NCBI GenBank assembly: GCA_027309085.1
Contig: DAIDDL010000023.1
Span: 1 to 64,000 of the forward strand
Direction of reading: 5' to 3'
DNA from: Sulfobacillus sp.
GTDB lineage: Bacteria > Bacillota > Sulfobacillia > Sulfobacillales > Sulfobacillaceae
Length of the DNA: 64,000 bases
Made by a program: the position numbers and the translations under genes. The notes beneath the pieces were generated by a model. The model had not been told where the DNA came from. It saw only the letters and a list, made by a program, of their open reading frames with translations, and made no database searches. This document shows, piece after piece, positions 35,647 to 44,060 of the stretch (position 1 is the first letter of the stretch; each line of letters opens with the position of its first letter).

Positions 35647-36240
35647 TTGACACAGGGACTGTGGGTGCTCGCATCGGGGATGCTGGTAGGATTTCAAGGG
35701 GGGGCAGGATTTTTTCGCAAGGGCCGCCTGACCCATCCCCTGCATTCTCTTGGGCTGTGGGCGGCGGTCATAGCCCTCGTGGCCTTGTTCTGGCAAAACA
35801 TGAGCGACGAATCCCTCCGGGGCTGGTGGTTTGGTGCGGGCGCTATTTTGGTGGTGCGCGCCGCGGCCGACATTCACCAGCAGCAGAAGATTTCTCACAC
35901 CCTGTCAAACGAATGGGTTGAGCCGTTAGAGGCAGTCGGAACACTGCTGGCCCTGATGATTGGCTCGGGGCAGATTGTCGCCGTGGCGGCCGGGTTTATG
36001 GCAGGGTTCGCGCTGCCTTTTGCCCTCCAGAACTGGATGAGTCCCTGGCAGGGGGCGGTCAATGTGTTTCGCACCGTCACTTTGGGAGCTGTCGGACTAG
36101 AAAATTTGACTGAGGCTCTCGCCCCGTTGCGGGCTCATACAGACCTCAAGGTTCTCTGGATGATTCCATGGCTGCTGTGGTGGGAGATCAGCGACTGGCT
36201 TTGGCGCGATTCCTCCATAGCATGGCCACCCAAGCGATGA
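35647..36240 (+). CDS. Polytopic membrane protein of unknown function
   Basis: I do not recognise this 197-residue product. It has about five hydrophobic segments (LWAAVIALVALFWQN, GAGAILVVRAAADI, VGTLLALMIGSGQIVAVAAG, and a C-terminal LWMIPWLLWW) and a Trp-rich end. The TTG start at 35647 follows GGGGGTAGGG at the end of the GH18 gene, only 6 bases after its stop, so the two are probably co-transcribed. Its last 53 bases overlap the convergent dedA gene on the other strand. Confidence 0.65.
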   Translation: MTQGLWVLASGMLVGFQGGAGFFRKGRLTHPLHSLGLWAAVIALVALFWQNMSDESLRGWWFGAGAILVVRAAADIHQQQKISHTLSNEWVEPLEAVGTLLALMIGSGQIVAVAAGFMAGFALPFALQNWMSPWQGAVNVFRTVTLGAVGLENLTEALAPLRAHTDLKVLWMIPWLLWWEISDWLWRDSSIAWPPKR

Positions 36241-36787
36241 AGAGAATTACCACGACCACAGCAAAATACTGGGCCAGCTGTCCAATATTTTGCCATTTTT
36301 TCCCTAAGATGTAGCCAATATATGTGAACAGAATAGTCCATGGCAGGGCTCCTAGAAGGGAAAAGAGCACAAAACGCCCTAGAGGCATCTCGGCTACCCC
36401 TGCCGGCAGGGAGATGTACGTGCGGATGCCAGGGAGCAGCCGCCCGAAAAACACCGCCCCATCCCCGTGCCCGCGGAACCAGCGGTCAGCGCGGTCCATC
36501 TGTTTTTGATGGATGAGCAAGTAACGGCCATACCGCTCCACTAATGGCCGGCCGCCATAGCGGGCAATCCAGTAAGCGAACACGGCGCCAAACAACCCGC
36601 CCAGCAGGCCGGCCAGCATGGCTTCGGCCAGACTCGCCCGGTGGATATAGACCAGATACCCCGCGTAGGGGAGAATGACTTCGGAGGGGACGGGAATATA
36701 AGCGCTCTCGAGAAACATGCCAATGAATACACCCATAATCCCCAACGCTAGGATCCCGTGCGTGATGCTGTGAAGAATGGCCACCAA
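36188..36787 (-). CDS. DedA family membrane protein
   Basis: A 199-residue VTT/DedA protein. Family motifs: FLESAYIPVPSEVILPYAGY, YWIARYGGRPLVERYGRY, and FFGRLLPGIRTYISLPAG followed by MPLGRFVLFSLLGALPW. The conserved Glu and Arg residues (FLES, GRLLPGIR) of lipid-scrambling DedA proteins are present. TTG at 36787 or GTG at 36784 serves as start after AAAGGAGA. It is 24 bases after the nitrilase gene, so it may be the last gene of the niaR cluster. It overlaps the convergent membrane protein by 53 bp. Confidence 0.88.
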   Translation of the reverse strand: MVAILHSITHGILALGIMGVFIGMFLESAYIPVPSEVILPYAGYLVYIHRASLAEAMLAGLLGGLFGAVFAYWIARYGGRPLVERYGRYLLIHQKQMDRADRWFRGHGDGAVFFGRLLPGIRTYISLPAGVAEMPLGRFVLFSLLGALPWTILFTYIGYILGKKWQNIGQLAQYFAVVVVILFIAWVAMLWRNRAKASR

Positions 36788-36811
36788 AGCATCTCCTTTT
36801 TTTCCTGCAGG

Positions 36812-37822
36812 TTATGGTGCTGACTGATATAGATTATGCCATGGGCCGGGGGGCAAATGTAGGCGGGTGCCCTGAAAATCGTGCAGAGCCTCTAAATCCA
36901 CCGTGGCGGTCACCAGACCCTCGCCATAGGCGTCCAAGGACTCAGCGAGAACACCGCTGCCATCTGCCGTGAGTTCCGCCGGCAGGTAAATCCCGGCCTT
37001 GCCTGCTAGGGCAAACCCAAACAGCAAGCCAGTGCCGGCCCCGACAATGCCGCATACGGGCGTTTCCTGAACACGGGCCCAAGTGCCCCGCCGGGCCTTG
37101 TTCTCGGAATATTGGGGTTCAGGGTCCGCAATAGGGACGGCGACCAGATCCGCCCCCAGATGCCTGACCATGCGGAAGGTCTCGTAATAGGTGGCGTCAT
37201 TGCACACCACGGCATATAGCGGCCAGGATCCGGCGTCCTGTCTGGTCAGCGGCCCTGGCTCCACGCCCCAGTCCTGTTCAAAAGCAAACAAATGCATCTT
37301 CGGCTGCTCGGCAATGATCTCTCCCCCAGCAGATATCACAACAGCTTGATTATACAAGATGCCGCCTTGCGCCGTCATTCCCGAACCGGCCACCGTCAAA
37401 ATTCCGAAATGCCCCGCCAGACTCTGCATAACCATCCGCCAGTGGCGGTAGGCAATAGGGCTGAGCACGGTTAAGAATGCCTTGACCTGGGCGGGATGAG
37501 GAGGGCTCCGCGAGGGAGGCAGCCACCGGCGGACCACTCCCAGCAGGGGCATAGGCATATCCTCTGGGAATACCAGAATATCCAGGTGCGCCTCTACAGC
37601 CCGCTGAAAGATTGCCGCCAGCCGACTGTGCCAGACGTCTGCGCTCTCAACGGGACTCAGCCGGAACTGCACCGCCCCGATCCGGGGGCGGGAAATGTCT
37701 GCCGGCCCGCGGGGAGAGGGGGTACTGGGGCACCAAGAACGCCAGGAGCTGTCCAGAACACGGCCGAGACGTCCGGCCAAAAACTGCAGGTAATGGGACT
37801 GCGCCCAGCGCCCTGGCTTCAT
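36812..37822 (-). CDS. Nitrilase/carbon-nitrogen hydrolase family enzyme
   Basis: A 336-residue amidase or nitrilase-like hydrolase with a complete catalytic triad: Glu87 (VFPEDMP), Lys175 (EQPKMHLF) and Cys207 (AVVCNDATYYE). An unusual N-terminal stretch of about 45 residues (WAQSHYLQFLAGRLGRVLD...) precedes the first strand (RIGAVQFRLSP). Substrate is unknown. The ATG at 37822 overlaps the stop of the upstream nitrilase-like gene (ATGA), which indicates coupled translation. It lies in the minus-strand cluster headed by niaR, so a link to nicotinamide or another amide is a possibility, not evidence. Confidence 0.82.
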   Translation of the reverse strand: MKPGRWAQSHYLQFLAGRLGRVLDSSWRSWCPSTPSPRGPADISRPRIGAVQFRLSPVESADVWHSRLAAIFQRAVEAHLDILVFPEDMPMPLLGVVRRWLPPSRSPPHPAQVKAFLTVLSPIAYRHWRMVMQSLAGHFGILTVAGSGMTAQGGILYNQAVVISAGGEIIAEQPKMHLFAFEQDWGVEPGPLTRQDAGSWPLYAVVCNDATYYETFRMVRHLGADLVAVPIADPEPQYSENKARRGTWARVQETPVCGIVGAGTGLLFGFALAGKAGIYLPAELTADGSGVLAESLDAYGEGLVTATVDLEALHDFQGTRLHLPPGPWHNLYQSAP

Positions 37823-38400
37823 GTCCGGCCCCACCAGTGGCGCTGGTACAGGTCCGGCCGCATGCGCGGCCAGATCGGGTGCCGGCTCCTGACGTCCGCC
37901 AGGTCCTGCCATGTCCACCCGACCCGCAGCGGGCCCGCGGACGCTGCGGCAGGGAGGATGCCGGTGCCGTGGGGATCCATTTCGCACGGAACAAGCAATG
38001 AAGGACAAGGATACCAGGATAAGCCGAGAACCTGATTTTGCTGGACTTCCCGCCACAACCCGCTCCGGTAGTCTGTTCGCGGCCGCTCATCCGCCACTAC
38101 GAACAATTTGGCGCCCCCGCCCGCCAGGTATCGGCCGATTTCAGGAAACTGCAGATGGTCGTCGGCTATGACCGCCACGCGCACCCCATCCCACTCCACC
38201 ACGCAGGGCAAAGCCGTCACCAAAATAGGACGCCACTCTTTCTCCTTGATCCATAGGGCGGGTGATCCTGGAGTGGCCGCGAGGCCCCGGCTGGGAAGCC
38301 CCCACGGGGCCCCAGCAGAAGGCGCCCGGCGCGCCATAATCCAGTCACCCGCTGTGCACCGCGGGGCAGGCGCCTGGCTCCAAAATTGGGCTGTGCTCAC
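37819..38400 (-). CDS. Truncated, probably inactive nitrilase-fold protein
   Basis: A 193-residue protein that aligns by eye with the second half of the nitrilase encoded next to it: VRVAVIADDHLQFPEIG corresponds to the nucleophile strand, and LWREVQQNQVLGLSW to WARVQETPVCGIV. The Cys position is Ala79, and the Glu of the first half is missing, so catalysis is unlikely. A Lys (LWIKEKEW) may match the family Lys. The GTG start at 38400 has AAAGGAG 7 bases upstream; earlier GTG/ATG (38424, 38421) lack a good site. Its stop overlaps the active nitrilase start by 4 bp, suggesting a heteromer. Confidence 0.7.
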   Translation of the reverse strand: MSTAQFWSQAPAPRCTAGDWIMARRAPSAGAPWGLPSRGLAATPGSPALWIKEKEWRPILVTALPCVVEWDGVRVAVIADDHLQFPEIGRYLAGGGAKLFVVADERPRTDYRSGLWREVQQNQVLGLSWYPCPSLLVPCEMDPHGTGILPAAASAGPLRVGWTWQDLADVRSRHPIWPRMRPDLYQRHWWGRT

Positions 38401-38435
38401 CAGACATCTCCTTTCCGCCATCACCTTTGGAGGAG

Positions 38436-38954
38436 CTAGCTGGCCTGAAGAAGAAGTCCCTTTTGCGCGAGAGCTTGCTTGGCGCGGGCGATATTGTCGG
38501 GGCTGCCTTCGATCGTATGCAGGTGCACGCCGTCCGTCAACTGCGACAAAAGGGTCGCGTCGAGCGCTTCCATGTTCTGCAAGAAGCGGTCCACATCATC
38601 GACAGTGCTGAGATTGAGATTTCCAACCAGTTCGCCGTAAAGAGGGTGAGCGACGATAACATTGAGGACAGTCACACCGCTCGTTACCATAGTGACAAGC
38701 TCCCCCCTGACCACTTCAGGCGCATCAGAGTGCCTGACCGCCAGCACGGCGCGGATGCTTCCCGAAGCCCGCTCCCAAAACATGTAGCCCCGGGGCGTCG
38801 AAATGATGGGGTGCCCTTCTGCACGCAGCAAGGCAATATCCTGGACAATCACCTGGCGGCTGACCCCTAAAAACTGGGACAGGTCATGTCCTGCTATGGG
38901 GGCAGTCCCTTTTAAATGCTCTTTCAGCCACAGCCGGCGCTCGTTTCCCGTCAT
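38436..38954 (-). CDS. niaR: NiaR-type transcriptional repressor (HTH + 3H domain)
   Basis: A 172-residue repressor of NAD-synthesis or niacin-uptake genes in Firmicutes that senses nicotinic acid. The N-terminal HTH_11 (about 3-58; LSQFLGVSRQVIVQDIALLR, then GHPIISTPRGYMF) is followed by the 3H domain with its conserved histidines (VRHSDA, IVAHPLYGEL, DGVHLHTIEG), which bind metal. No nad genes are in the window. The neighbours downstream are two nitrilase-family genes and dedA, spaced 35, -4 and 24 bases, so they may be regulated together. Confidence 0.88.
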   Translation of the reverse strand: MTGNERRLWLKEHLKGTAPIAGHDLSQFLGVSRQVIVQDIALLRAEGHPIISTPRGYMFWERASGSIRAVLAVRHSDAPEVVRGELVTMVTSGVTVLNVIVAHPLYGELVGNLNLSTVDDVDRFLQNMEALDATLLSQLTDGVHLHTIEGSPDNIARAKQALAQKGLLLQAS

Positions 38955-38982
38955 GTCTGATACCTGCTTCCCAAGGATAATT

Positions 38983-38991
38983 TGCTATAAT
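38983..38991 (+). promoter_or_regulatory. Extended -10 promoter of the ppx-like/mutS/mutL/miaA operon
   Basis: TGCTATAAT is a perfect extended -10 about 50 bases before the ppx-like start. It lies in the divergent gap shared with niaR. No strong -35 is seen. Confidence 0.5.
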
Positions 38992-39041
38992 ACTGACACA
39001 TTGGCTTAGCTCTAGCAATTTTTTGTTAAGAGGGTGACGAG

Positions 39042-39782
39042 ATGCGGACCGTGGCAGCAATGAAAATCGGCTCGACCAGCACGAGCCTCTTGGTGGCGGA
39101 AGACCTGTCCCGTGTGCTCTTGCGCCGGCAGCGGCTGGTGAACCTGTATGCGGAAGCCGGCGCAACAGAACTGGACGCTGTCCTGCAAGAATTCACCGAG
39201 GCTCTGAACGGGACCGGGTGCGCCGTGCGGCTGGCGGCGGGCGGGGAAGCCGTGCGCCGCCAGCCCCACCTGGCGGAACTGGTAGCGCGGCGCGGGTGGC
39301 CATTTTGGGAAGTCAGCGGCGCGGAAGAAGGGCGGGTGACGTGGCTGGCGGTCAAAGCGGCCCTCCCCCAGACGGGCTGGATCGTGGACGTGGGGGGAGG
39401 CAGCACAGAATTTGCGTCAGAAACCCAGGCCTACAGCGTCCCGGCCGGAGCCGCACACCAGGGCGTGGTGTCCTGGCCGGCGCGCGGCGAAATTCAGAAT
39501 CCCGTCATCGTGGGCGGGACAGCCCAGGCGCTGTCTAGCATTCTGAGAACAGAACATATTGCAGCCCAGCAGGTGCAAGACGTTCTGGACAATCTGACGG
39601 CGCATCCCGAAATGCTGAACGTTCTCGATCCCCTGCGCCGAAAAATTTTCCCGCAGGGACTGCGGCTGATTCAGGAACTGTTTTCCTTTTATGGGTGGAC
39701 GCAGGTGACGTTCAGCACCCGGGGCTTTCTGGAGGGACTGTGGCTGGCAGCCAGCGGCGGGAACAGGGCCGTGGCCCCGTGA
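39042..39782 (+). CDS. Short Ppx/GppA-like protein
   Basis: A 246-residue actin-like-ATPase-fold protein related to exopolyphosphatase/GppA but shorter than the usual ~300 residues. It begins with AAMKIGSTSTSLLVAE (cf. Ppx AxIDxGSNS), then DVGGGSTEFASET (phosphate-2 loop), and ends with FSTRGFLEGLWL. The first-loop Asp (usual ID.GSNS) is Lys (MKIGSTS), so catalytic competence is doubtful. GTGA overlap with mutS implies coupling. The function is unknown. The start has GAGGGTGACGAG upstream and an extended -10 at 38983. Confidence 0.78.
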   Translation: MRTVAAMKIGSTSTSLLVAEDLSRVLLRRQRLVNLYAEAGATELDAVLQEFTEALNGTGCAVRLAAGGEAVRRQPHLAELVARRGWPFWEVSGAEEGRVTWLAVKAALPQTGWIVDVGGGSTEFASETQAYSVPAGAAHQGVVSWPARGEIQNPVIVGGTAQALSSILRTEHIAAQQVQDVLDNLTAHPEMLNVLDPLRRKIFPQGLRLIQELFSFYGWTQVTFSTRGFLEGLWLAASGGNRAVAP

Positions 39783-42373
39783 GCAACCCGAAGCCTACCC
39801 CGATGCAAGAACAGTATCAGCGGCTGAAGCGTGAGACTCCGGGGGCTTTGCTGTTTTTCCGGCTGGGTGATTTTTACGAGCTGTTTGGAGACGATGCCCA
39901 GATCGCGGCGCCGGTGCTCGACGTGCAGCTGACCACGCGGGATAAGGTGACCCCAATGTGTGGAGTGCCCTATCACGCAGTTGACCAGTACCTGCGCCGC
40001 CTGATCGACGCCGGGTTCACGGTAGCGATAGCCGAACAGACCGAGGATCCGCGGGAGGCCAAAGGACTGGTTGACCGCCAAATCATCCGGGTCGTCTCTC
40101 CCGGGACATTTGTGGATGACAATGACCGGGAGCCCGCCCGTCTGGCTGTGCTGTATGCCGGCAAGAAAGAGTGGGCCCTGGCCGTCGCCGAACTGGCTAC
40201 CGGCACCATCTACCTCACCGAGCAGAAGACGGCACGCGGCTCTGGCCTCTCTATTGCCGGACAGTGGGAGCACTGGCGCCCCCAGGAGTATCTGTCCAAC
40301 TGGCCTGAGCCCCTCGAACTGTCCGGCAGGCAGGTACCCTCCGCGCAGTGGTTTGCGATTCCCGTCAGCGCCCGCGAGCAAGAAACTTTCCTGGCGGATA
40401 AATTGGGCACGCAGACGCTCAGCGCCTGGGGACTGGCAGACCACCCGGCCGCCCAGAATGCGGTCTACATCCTCTGGCGATACGTCGCGCGTATGGAACG
40501 GCAGGAGCCGCTGCACCTGACCCATGTCATCTGGAACAATCCCGAGGACACGATGCTGGTCAGCGCGCGGACGCTGGCGCAGCTCAACGTATTCAGCGAC
40601 CGCGGTCCCAGTCTGTTGTCGGTGCTGGATGTGACCGAGAGCGCCCTGGGCCACCGCCAGCTTAAGGCCTGGCTTGAGCGCCCCCTCACTTCCCTTGCCG
40701 CCATTGAAAGCCGCCAGCAGGCCATTGCGGGGTGGATGGATGCCCCCATAACCCGGGCGGCCGTCCGGCAAGCCCTCAAACCGGTCGGAGACCTCGCCAA
40801 GCGGGTTTCCCGGGTGGCGCTCGGCCTGGCATCGCCAAAAGACGTGGTCGCCATTCGCTCGGCGCTCTCAGCGTCTTTCGAAACCTATGCGGCGGCACGG
40901 GCGCTGAAGCCTCCCAGCGAGGGGCCAGCGCCGGCCTTCTCCCGCCTCGAGGCACTAGCGGCGCAACTGGGGCCGCTGAATGACGAAGTGCCTGCCAAGT
41001 GGGATGAAGGGGGACTCATCCGAGAAGGCGCAGACCCTGAGGTTGACCGCTACCGGGCCCTATTGGGGAATCAGCGGGAGGCGCTGGCGGCTCTGGAACA
41101 GTCGGAAAAGGAGCGCTCGGGGATCAAGGCGCTGAAGGTGGGGTACCACCGGACCTTCGGGTACTACTTGGAAGTCAGCCGCGGCCAGTCCCACAAAGTG
41201 CCTGAGGACTGGCGGCGGCGGCAGACGATGACCAACGCCGAGCGGTACACGAGCGATGCGCTTTTGGAACTTGAGCGCACAATCCTGGAGGCGGACAGCA
41301 AACTCAAGACCTACGAGTACACCCAGGGCATGGTTCTGCTGGAACAGATCCGCGCATCCAGTGAGGCGCTGAATGACCTAGCGCACTGGCTCGGTGAACT
41401 GGATGCGGTGAGTTCTATAGCCGAAGTCTCCGTGCTGAGAAACTACCGGATGCCGGCATGGAACCGCGAAAGCGGGGACCGTGACATCGCCCTTGAAGGT
41501 CTGCGCCATCCTGTGTTGGAGACCCTTGCCGGGCAGTTTGTGCCGTCCTCCCTGCGCATCCCCGGCAGCATGAGGCTGGCTCTCGTCACAGGGCCGAATA
41601 TGGGAGGGAAGTCGACCTTTATGCGGGCGGTGGCGCTCAATGTCCTGCTGGCCCATATTGGCGCTCCCGTCGCTTGTGAGCGCATGAGTCTGCCTGTATT
41701 CACCGGGGTGTTTGCCCGGATCGGGGCGGACGATGACATCTACCGGGGTCAGAGCACCTTTATGGTGGAAATGGAAGAAATGGCATGGATCTTGCGTCAA
41801 AGCGACCATGGCAGTCTAGTGGTCCTGGACGAACTCGGCCGGGGCACTTCCACCTTTGACGGCATGGCGATAGCCCAGGCCGTGGCCGAGCGCCTGTCAG
41901 CGGAACAGGGGCCGCTGACTTTGTTCGCCACGCACTACCACGAGCTGACTCAGCTCGCGGACAGCCGCGAGCGGGTAGGAAATTTGTCGGTGGAGGTGGT
42001 GCATGATCCCGAAACCCGGCAGCTGGTCTTCACACACCGCATCATCTCCGGGGCGGCTTCGCGTTCCTATGGAGTGGAAGTGGCGGAATTGGCTGGGCTG
42101 CCCAAAACACTGCTGACCCGGGCGCGGCACTTGCTGGGCGAGTGGGAGGAACACAGCCGCGAGCTGACAGAACCTGTGCAGCAGGTGACCTGGTTCAAGC
42201 CGGATCCTATCGGCCAAGAATTGGCCTCTGCGCTGGCCGCACTCGACCCCGATGAAATTTCTCCGCGGGAGGCATGGGACTGGATCAGCGGCTGGCGTGA
42301 AAGGCTGCAGCGGTCCACACCGAAAGGAGCAGGAGATGAGCCAGATACACATTCTGGACGCGCTGGTCGCTGA
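39779..42373 (+). CDS. mutS: DNA mismatch repair protein MutS
   Basis: Recognises mismatches and small loops and recruits MutL. The 864-residue chain has the mismatch-binding Phe-x-Glu motif in FFRLGDFYELFGDDA, Walker A GPNMGGKST (605-613), DELGRGTSTFDGMAIAQAV (Walker B/signature) and FATHYHELTQL. Family length is normal. The GTG start overlaps the stop of the ppx-like gene. The frame is open further upstream to 39695, but the GTG places the start 10 residues before the usual MutS opening (TPMQEQYQ). It overlaps mutL by 38 bp. Confidence 0.96.
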   Translation: MSNPKPTPMQEQYQRLKRETPGALLFFRLGDFYELFGDDAQIAAPVLDVQLTTRDKVTPMCGVPYHAVDQYLRRLIDAGFTVAIAEQTEDPREAKGLVDRQIIRVVSPGTFVDDNDREPARLAVLYAGKKEWALAVAELATGTIYLTEQKTARGSGLSIAGQWEHWRPQEYLSNWPEPLELSGRQVPSAQWFAIPVSAREQETFLADKLGTQTLSAWGLADHPAAQNAVYILWRYVARMERQEPLHLTHVIWNNPEDTMLVSARTLAQLNVFSDRGPSLLSVLDVTESALGHRQLKAWLERPLTSLAAIESRQQAIAGWMDAPITRAAVRQALKPVGDLAKRVSRVALGLASPKDVVAIRSALSASFETYAAARALKPPSEGPAPAFSRLEALAAQLGPLNDEVPAKWDEGGLIREGADPEVDRYRALLGNQREALAALEQSEKERSGIKALKVGYHRTFGYYLEVSRGQSHKVPEDWRRRQTMTNAERYTSDALLELERTILEADSKLKTYEYTQGMVLLEQIRASSEALNDLAHWLGELDAVSSIAEVSVLRNYRMPAWNRESGDRDIALEGLRHPVLETLAGQFVPSSLRIPGSMRLALVTGPNMGGKSTFMRAVALNVLLAHIGAPVACERMSLPVFTGVFARIGADDDIYRGQSTFMVEMEEMAWILRQSDHGSLVVLDELGRGTSTFDGMAIAQAVAERLSAEQGPLTLFATHYHELTQLADSRERVGNLSVEVVHDPETRQLVFTHRIISGAASRSYGVEVAELAGLPKTLLTRARHLLGEWEEHSRELTEPVQQVTWFKPDPIGQELASALAALDPDEISPREAWDWISGWRERLQRSTPKGAGDEPDTHSGRAGR

Positions 42374-44060
42374 CCAGATTGCGGCGGGGGAAGTGGTTGA
42401 GCGTCCGGCGTCGGCCGCCAAGGAATTGGTCGAGAACTCGCTGGATTCAGGGGCCCGCCACATCGACATCACTGTGGGCGACGGCGGGCTCAGCTTTTTG
42501 GCGGTGCATGATGACGGGCGGGGCATGGACCGGGAGGATATCCTTCTATCGGTGAAGAGACATGCCACATCGAAAATTGAGAGGCTAGAGGATCTCATGC
42601 GCTCCCCGACCCTGGGGTTCCGGGGAGAAGCGCTCGCGGCCATTTCCGCGGTAAGCCGGATGCAGATTGCCTCGTGCCAAAAGGGCGCGGCTTACGGATA
42701 CCGCGTGCACATTGACGGCGGAGTGTCTTCGGAACCCCAGCCCTGCGCTATGGGCCAAGGGACCGATATTCAGGTCGAGGACCTGTTTTTTAATGTGCCG
42801 GCTCGCCTGAAGTCCTTAAAATCCCCGACAGCCGAATTGGGCGCCGTGCAGAACACCCTCCAGCACTATGCGGTAGGCTATCCCCAGGTGGCATTCAAGC
42901 TCACAAGCGGAGGCAAGGTGCTGTGGCAGACTCCGGGCCAGGGAAGGATTGAGGACATTGTTGTGCAGCTGTTTGGCCAAGACGTGGCGGCTGACCTTTT
43001 AGAGATTGCCTGGTCAGGGCAGGGCATGGCCATTTCCGGGTTTGTGTGCCCGGCAGGGCGGCACCGGGGGACAAGACAGGGGCAGAGTCTGTTCATCAAC
43101 CGGCGCTGGGTGACCAACTGGGCCTTGCGCAACGCCGTCGAAGAAGCATTCCGCCCGAACGTGCCGGACCGCCGCTATCCCTATTTTTGCCTGTGGGTCG
43201 AGGTGGATGGGGCAGAGGTGGACCCCAATGCCCATCCCACCAAGGCAGAAGTCCGCCTTGACCGGGAGCGCATTATTGCCGGCCGCCTGTACCGGGCGGT
43301 GAGTGATGTGCTGGCGACACACTCGCAGTCCTCTCCCTTAGTGCTGCGCTCATCAGTGGCTGAGACGTTACAGAGAGCACCCTCCCCAGCGCATGGGGGG
43401 CAGTTGGCGCTGACGTGGGAGCAGCAGGAGACGTCACCGCCTGAGGCAGGCCCCATATTGCATCAAGAATACCGTGAGCTGGTTCCTCTAGGGCAGTGGC
43501 AGGCCAAATACATTATAGCCCAGGGCCCTCTCGGGCTCTATCTGATTGACCAACATGCTGCCCACGAGCGCGTGTACTATGAGGAATTCCGCAAGAAGGG
43601 GCACGATATCCTCTTGAGCCAGCCTTTGCTGATCCCGTACACGTACACCTGCTTGCCGGGAGAATGGGCGAAGTGGCAGGAAAATCGGGGCATGTTCGCC
43701 GAGATGGGATTCGACGTCGATGAGGTGGGCGGGACCACCCTTCTGGTGCGGGCCTTGCCCCAAGGCTTGTCCAGCCCGCACGGGGACAGTGGCGGGATCA
43801 TCCGCACGGTGCTGGAATCTCTGGCAGACAGCGAGCAGCACCAAGGCCACCCGATTTTCTGGACCCAGGAAGCGAGATATGCCATGGCAGCGTGCAAGGC
43901 CGCGGTCAAAGCGTACCGGGCCCTGACGCTCGAGGAGATGCAGACACTGCTGGACATGATGGCCCGGACCGAAGATCCCCGGGGGTGCCCGCACGGGCGC
44001 CCCACGACGCTGCACTTAAGCTTAGAGGAGGTGGACCGCCGCTTTGGACGCAGAGGATAA
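42336..44060 (+). CDS. mutL: DNA mismatch repair endonuclease MutL
   Basis: A 574-residue GHKL ATPase that couples mismatch recognition to strand nicking. N-terminal motifs are IAAGEVVERPASAAKELVEN, DDGRGM and GFRGEALAAISAV. The C-terminal domain contains DQHAAHERVYYE (from Asp405), the DQHA(x)2E(x)4E endonuclease metal motif, so this MutL should nick DNA as in organisms without MutH. The ATG at 42336 has AGGAGCAGGAG upstream. It overlaps mutS by 38 bp and miaA by 17 bp. Confidence 0.96.
   Translation: MSQIHILDALVADQIAAGEVVERPASAAKELVENSLDSGARHIDITVGDGGLSFLAVHDDGRGMDREDILLSVKRHATSKIERLEDLMRSPTLGFRGEALAAISAVSRMQIASCQKGAAYGYRVHIDGGVSSEPQPCAMGQGTDIQVEDLFFNVPARLKSLKSPTAELGAVQNTLQHYAVGYPQVAFKLTSGGKVLWQTPGQGRIEDIVVQLFGQDVAADLLEIAWSGQGMAISGFVCPAGRHRGTRQGQSLFINRRWVTNWALRNAVEEAFRPNVPDRRYPYFCLWVEVDGAEVDPNAHPTKAEVRLDRERIIAGRLYRAVSDVLATHSQSSPLVLRSSVAETLQRAPSPAHGGQLALTWEQQETSPPEAGPILHQEYRELVPLGQWQAKYIIAQGPLGLYLIDQHAAHERVYYEEFRKKGHDILLSQPLLIPYTYTCLPGEWAKWQENRGMFAEMGFDVDEVGGTTLLVRALPQGLSSPHGDSGGIIRTVLESLADSEQHQGHPIFWTQEARYAMAACKAAVKAYRALTLEEMQTLLDMMARTEDPRGCPHGRPTTLHLSLEEVDRRFGRRG

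Noticed and set aside
37819-38400. Frameshifted pseudogene of one nitrilase
   Set aside because: The following gene is complete by itself, the short gene has its own good ribosome site, and the ATGA overlap is a normal coupling arrangement. A heteromer partner is more likely than decay, though decay is not excluded.
39689-40771. 360-codon open frame on the minus strand
   Set aside because: Antisense to mutS, whose motifs are complete.
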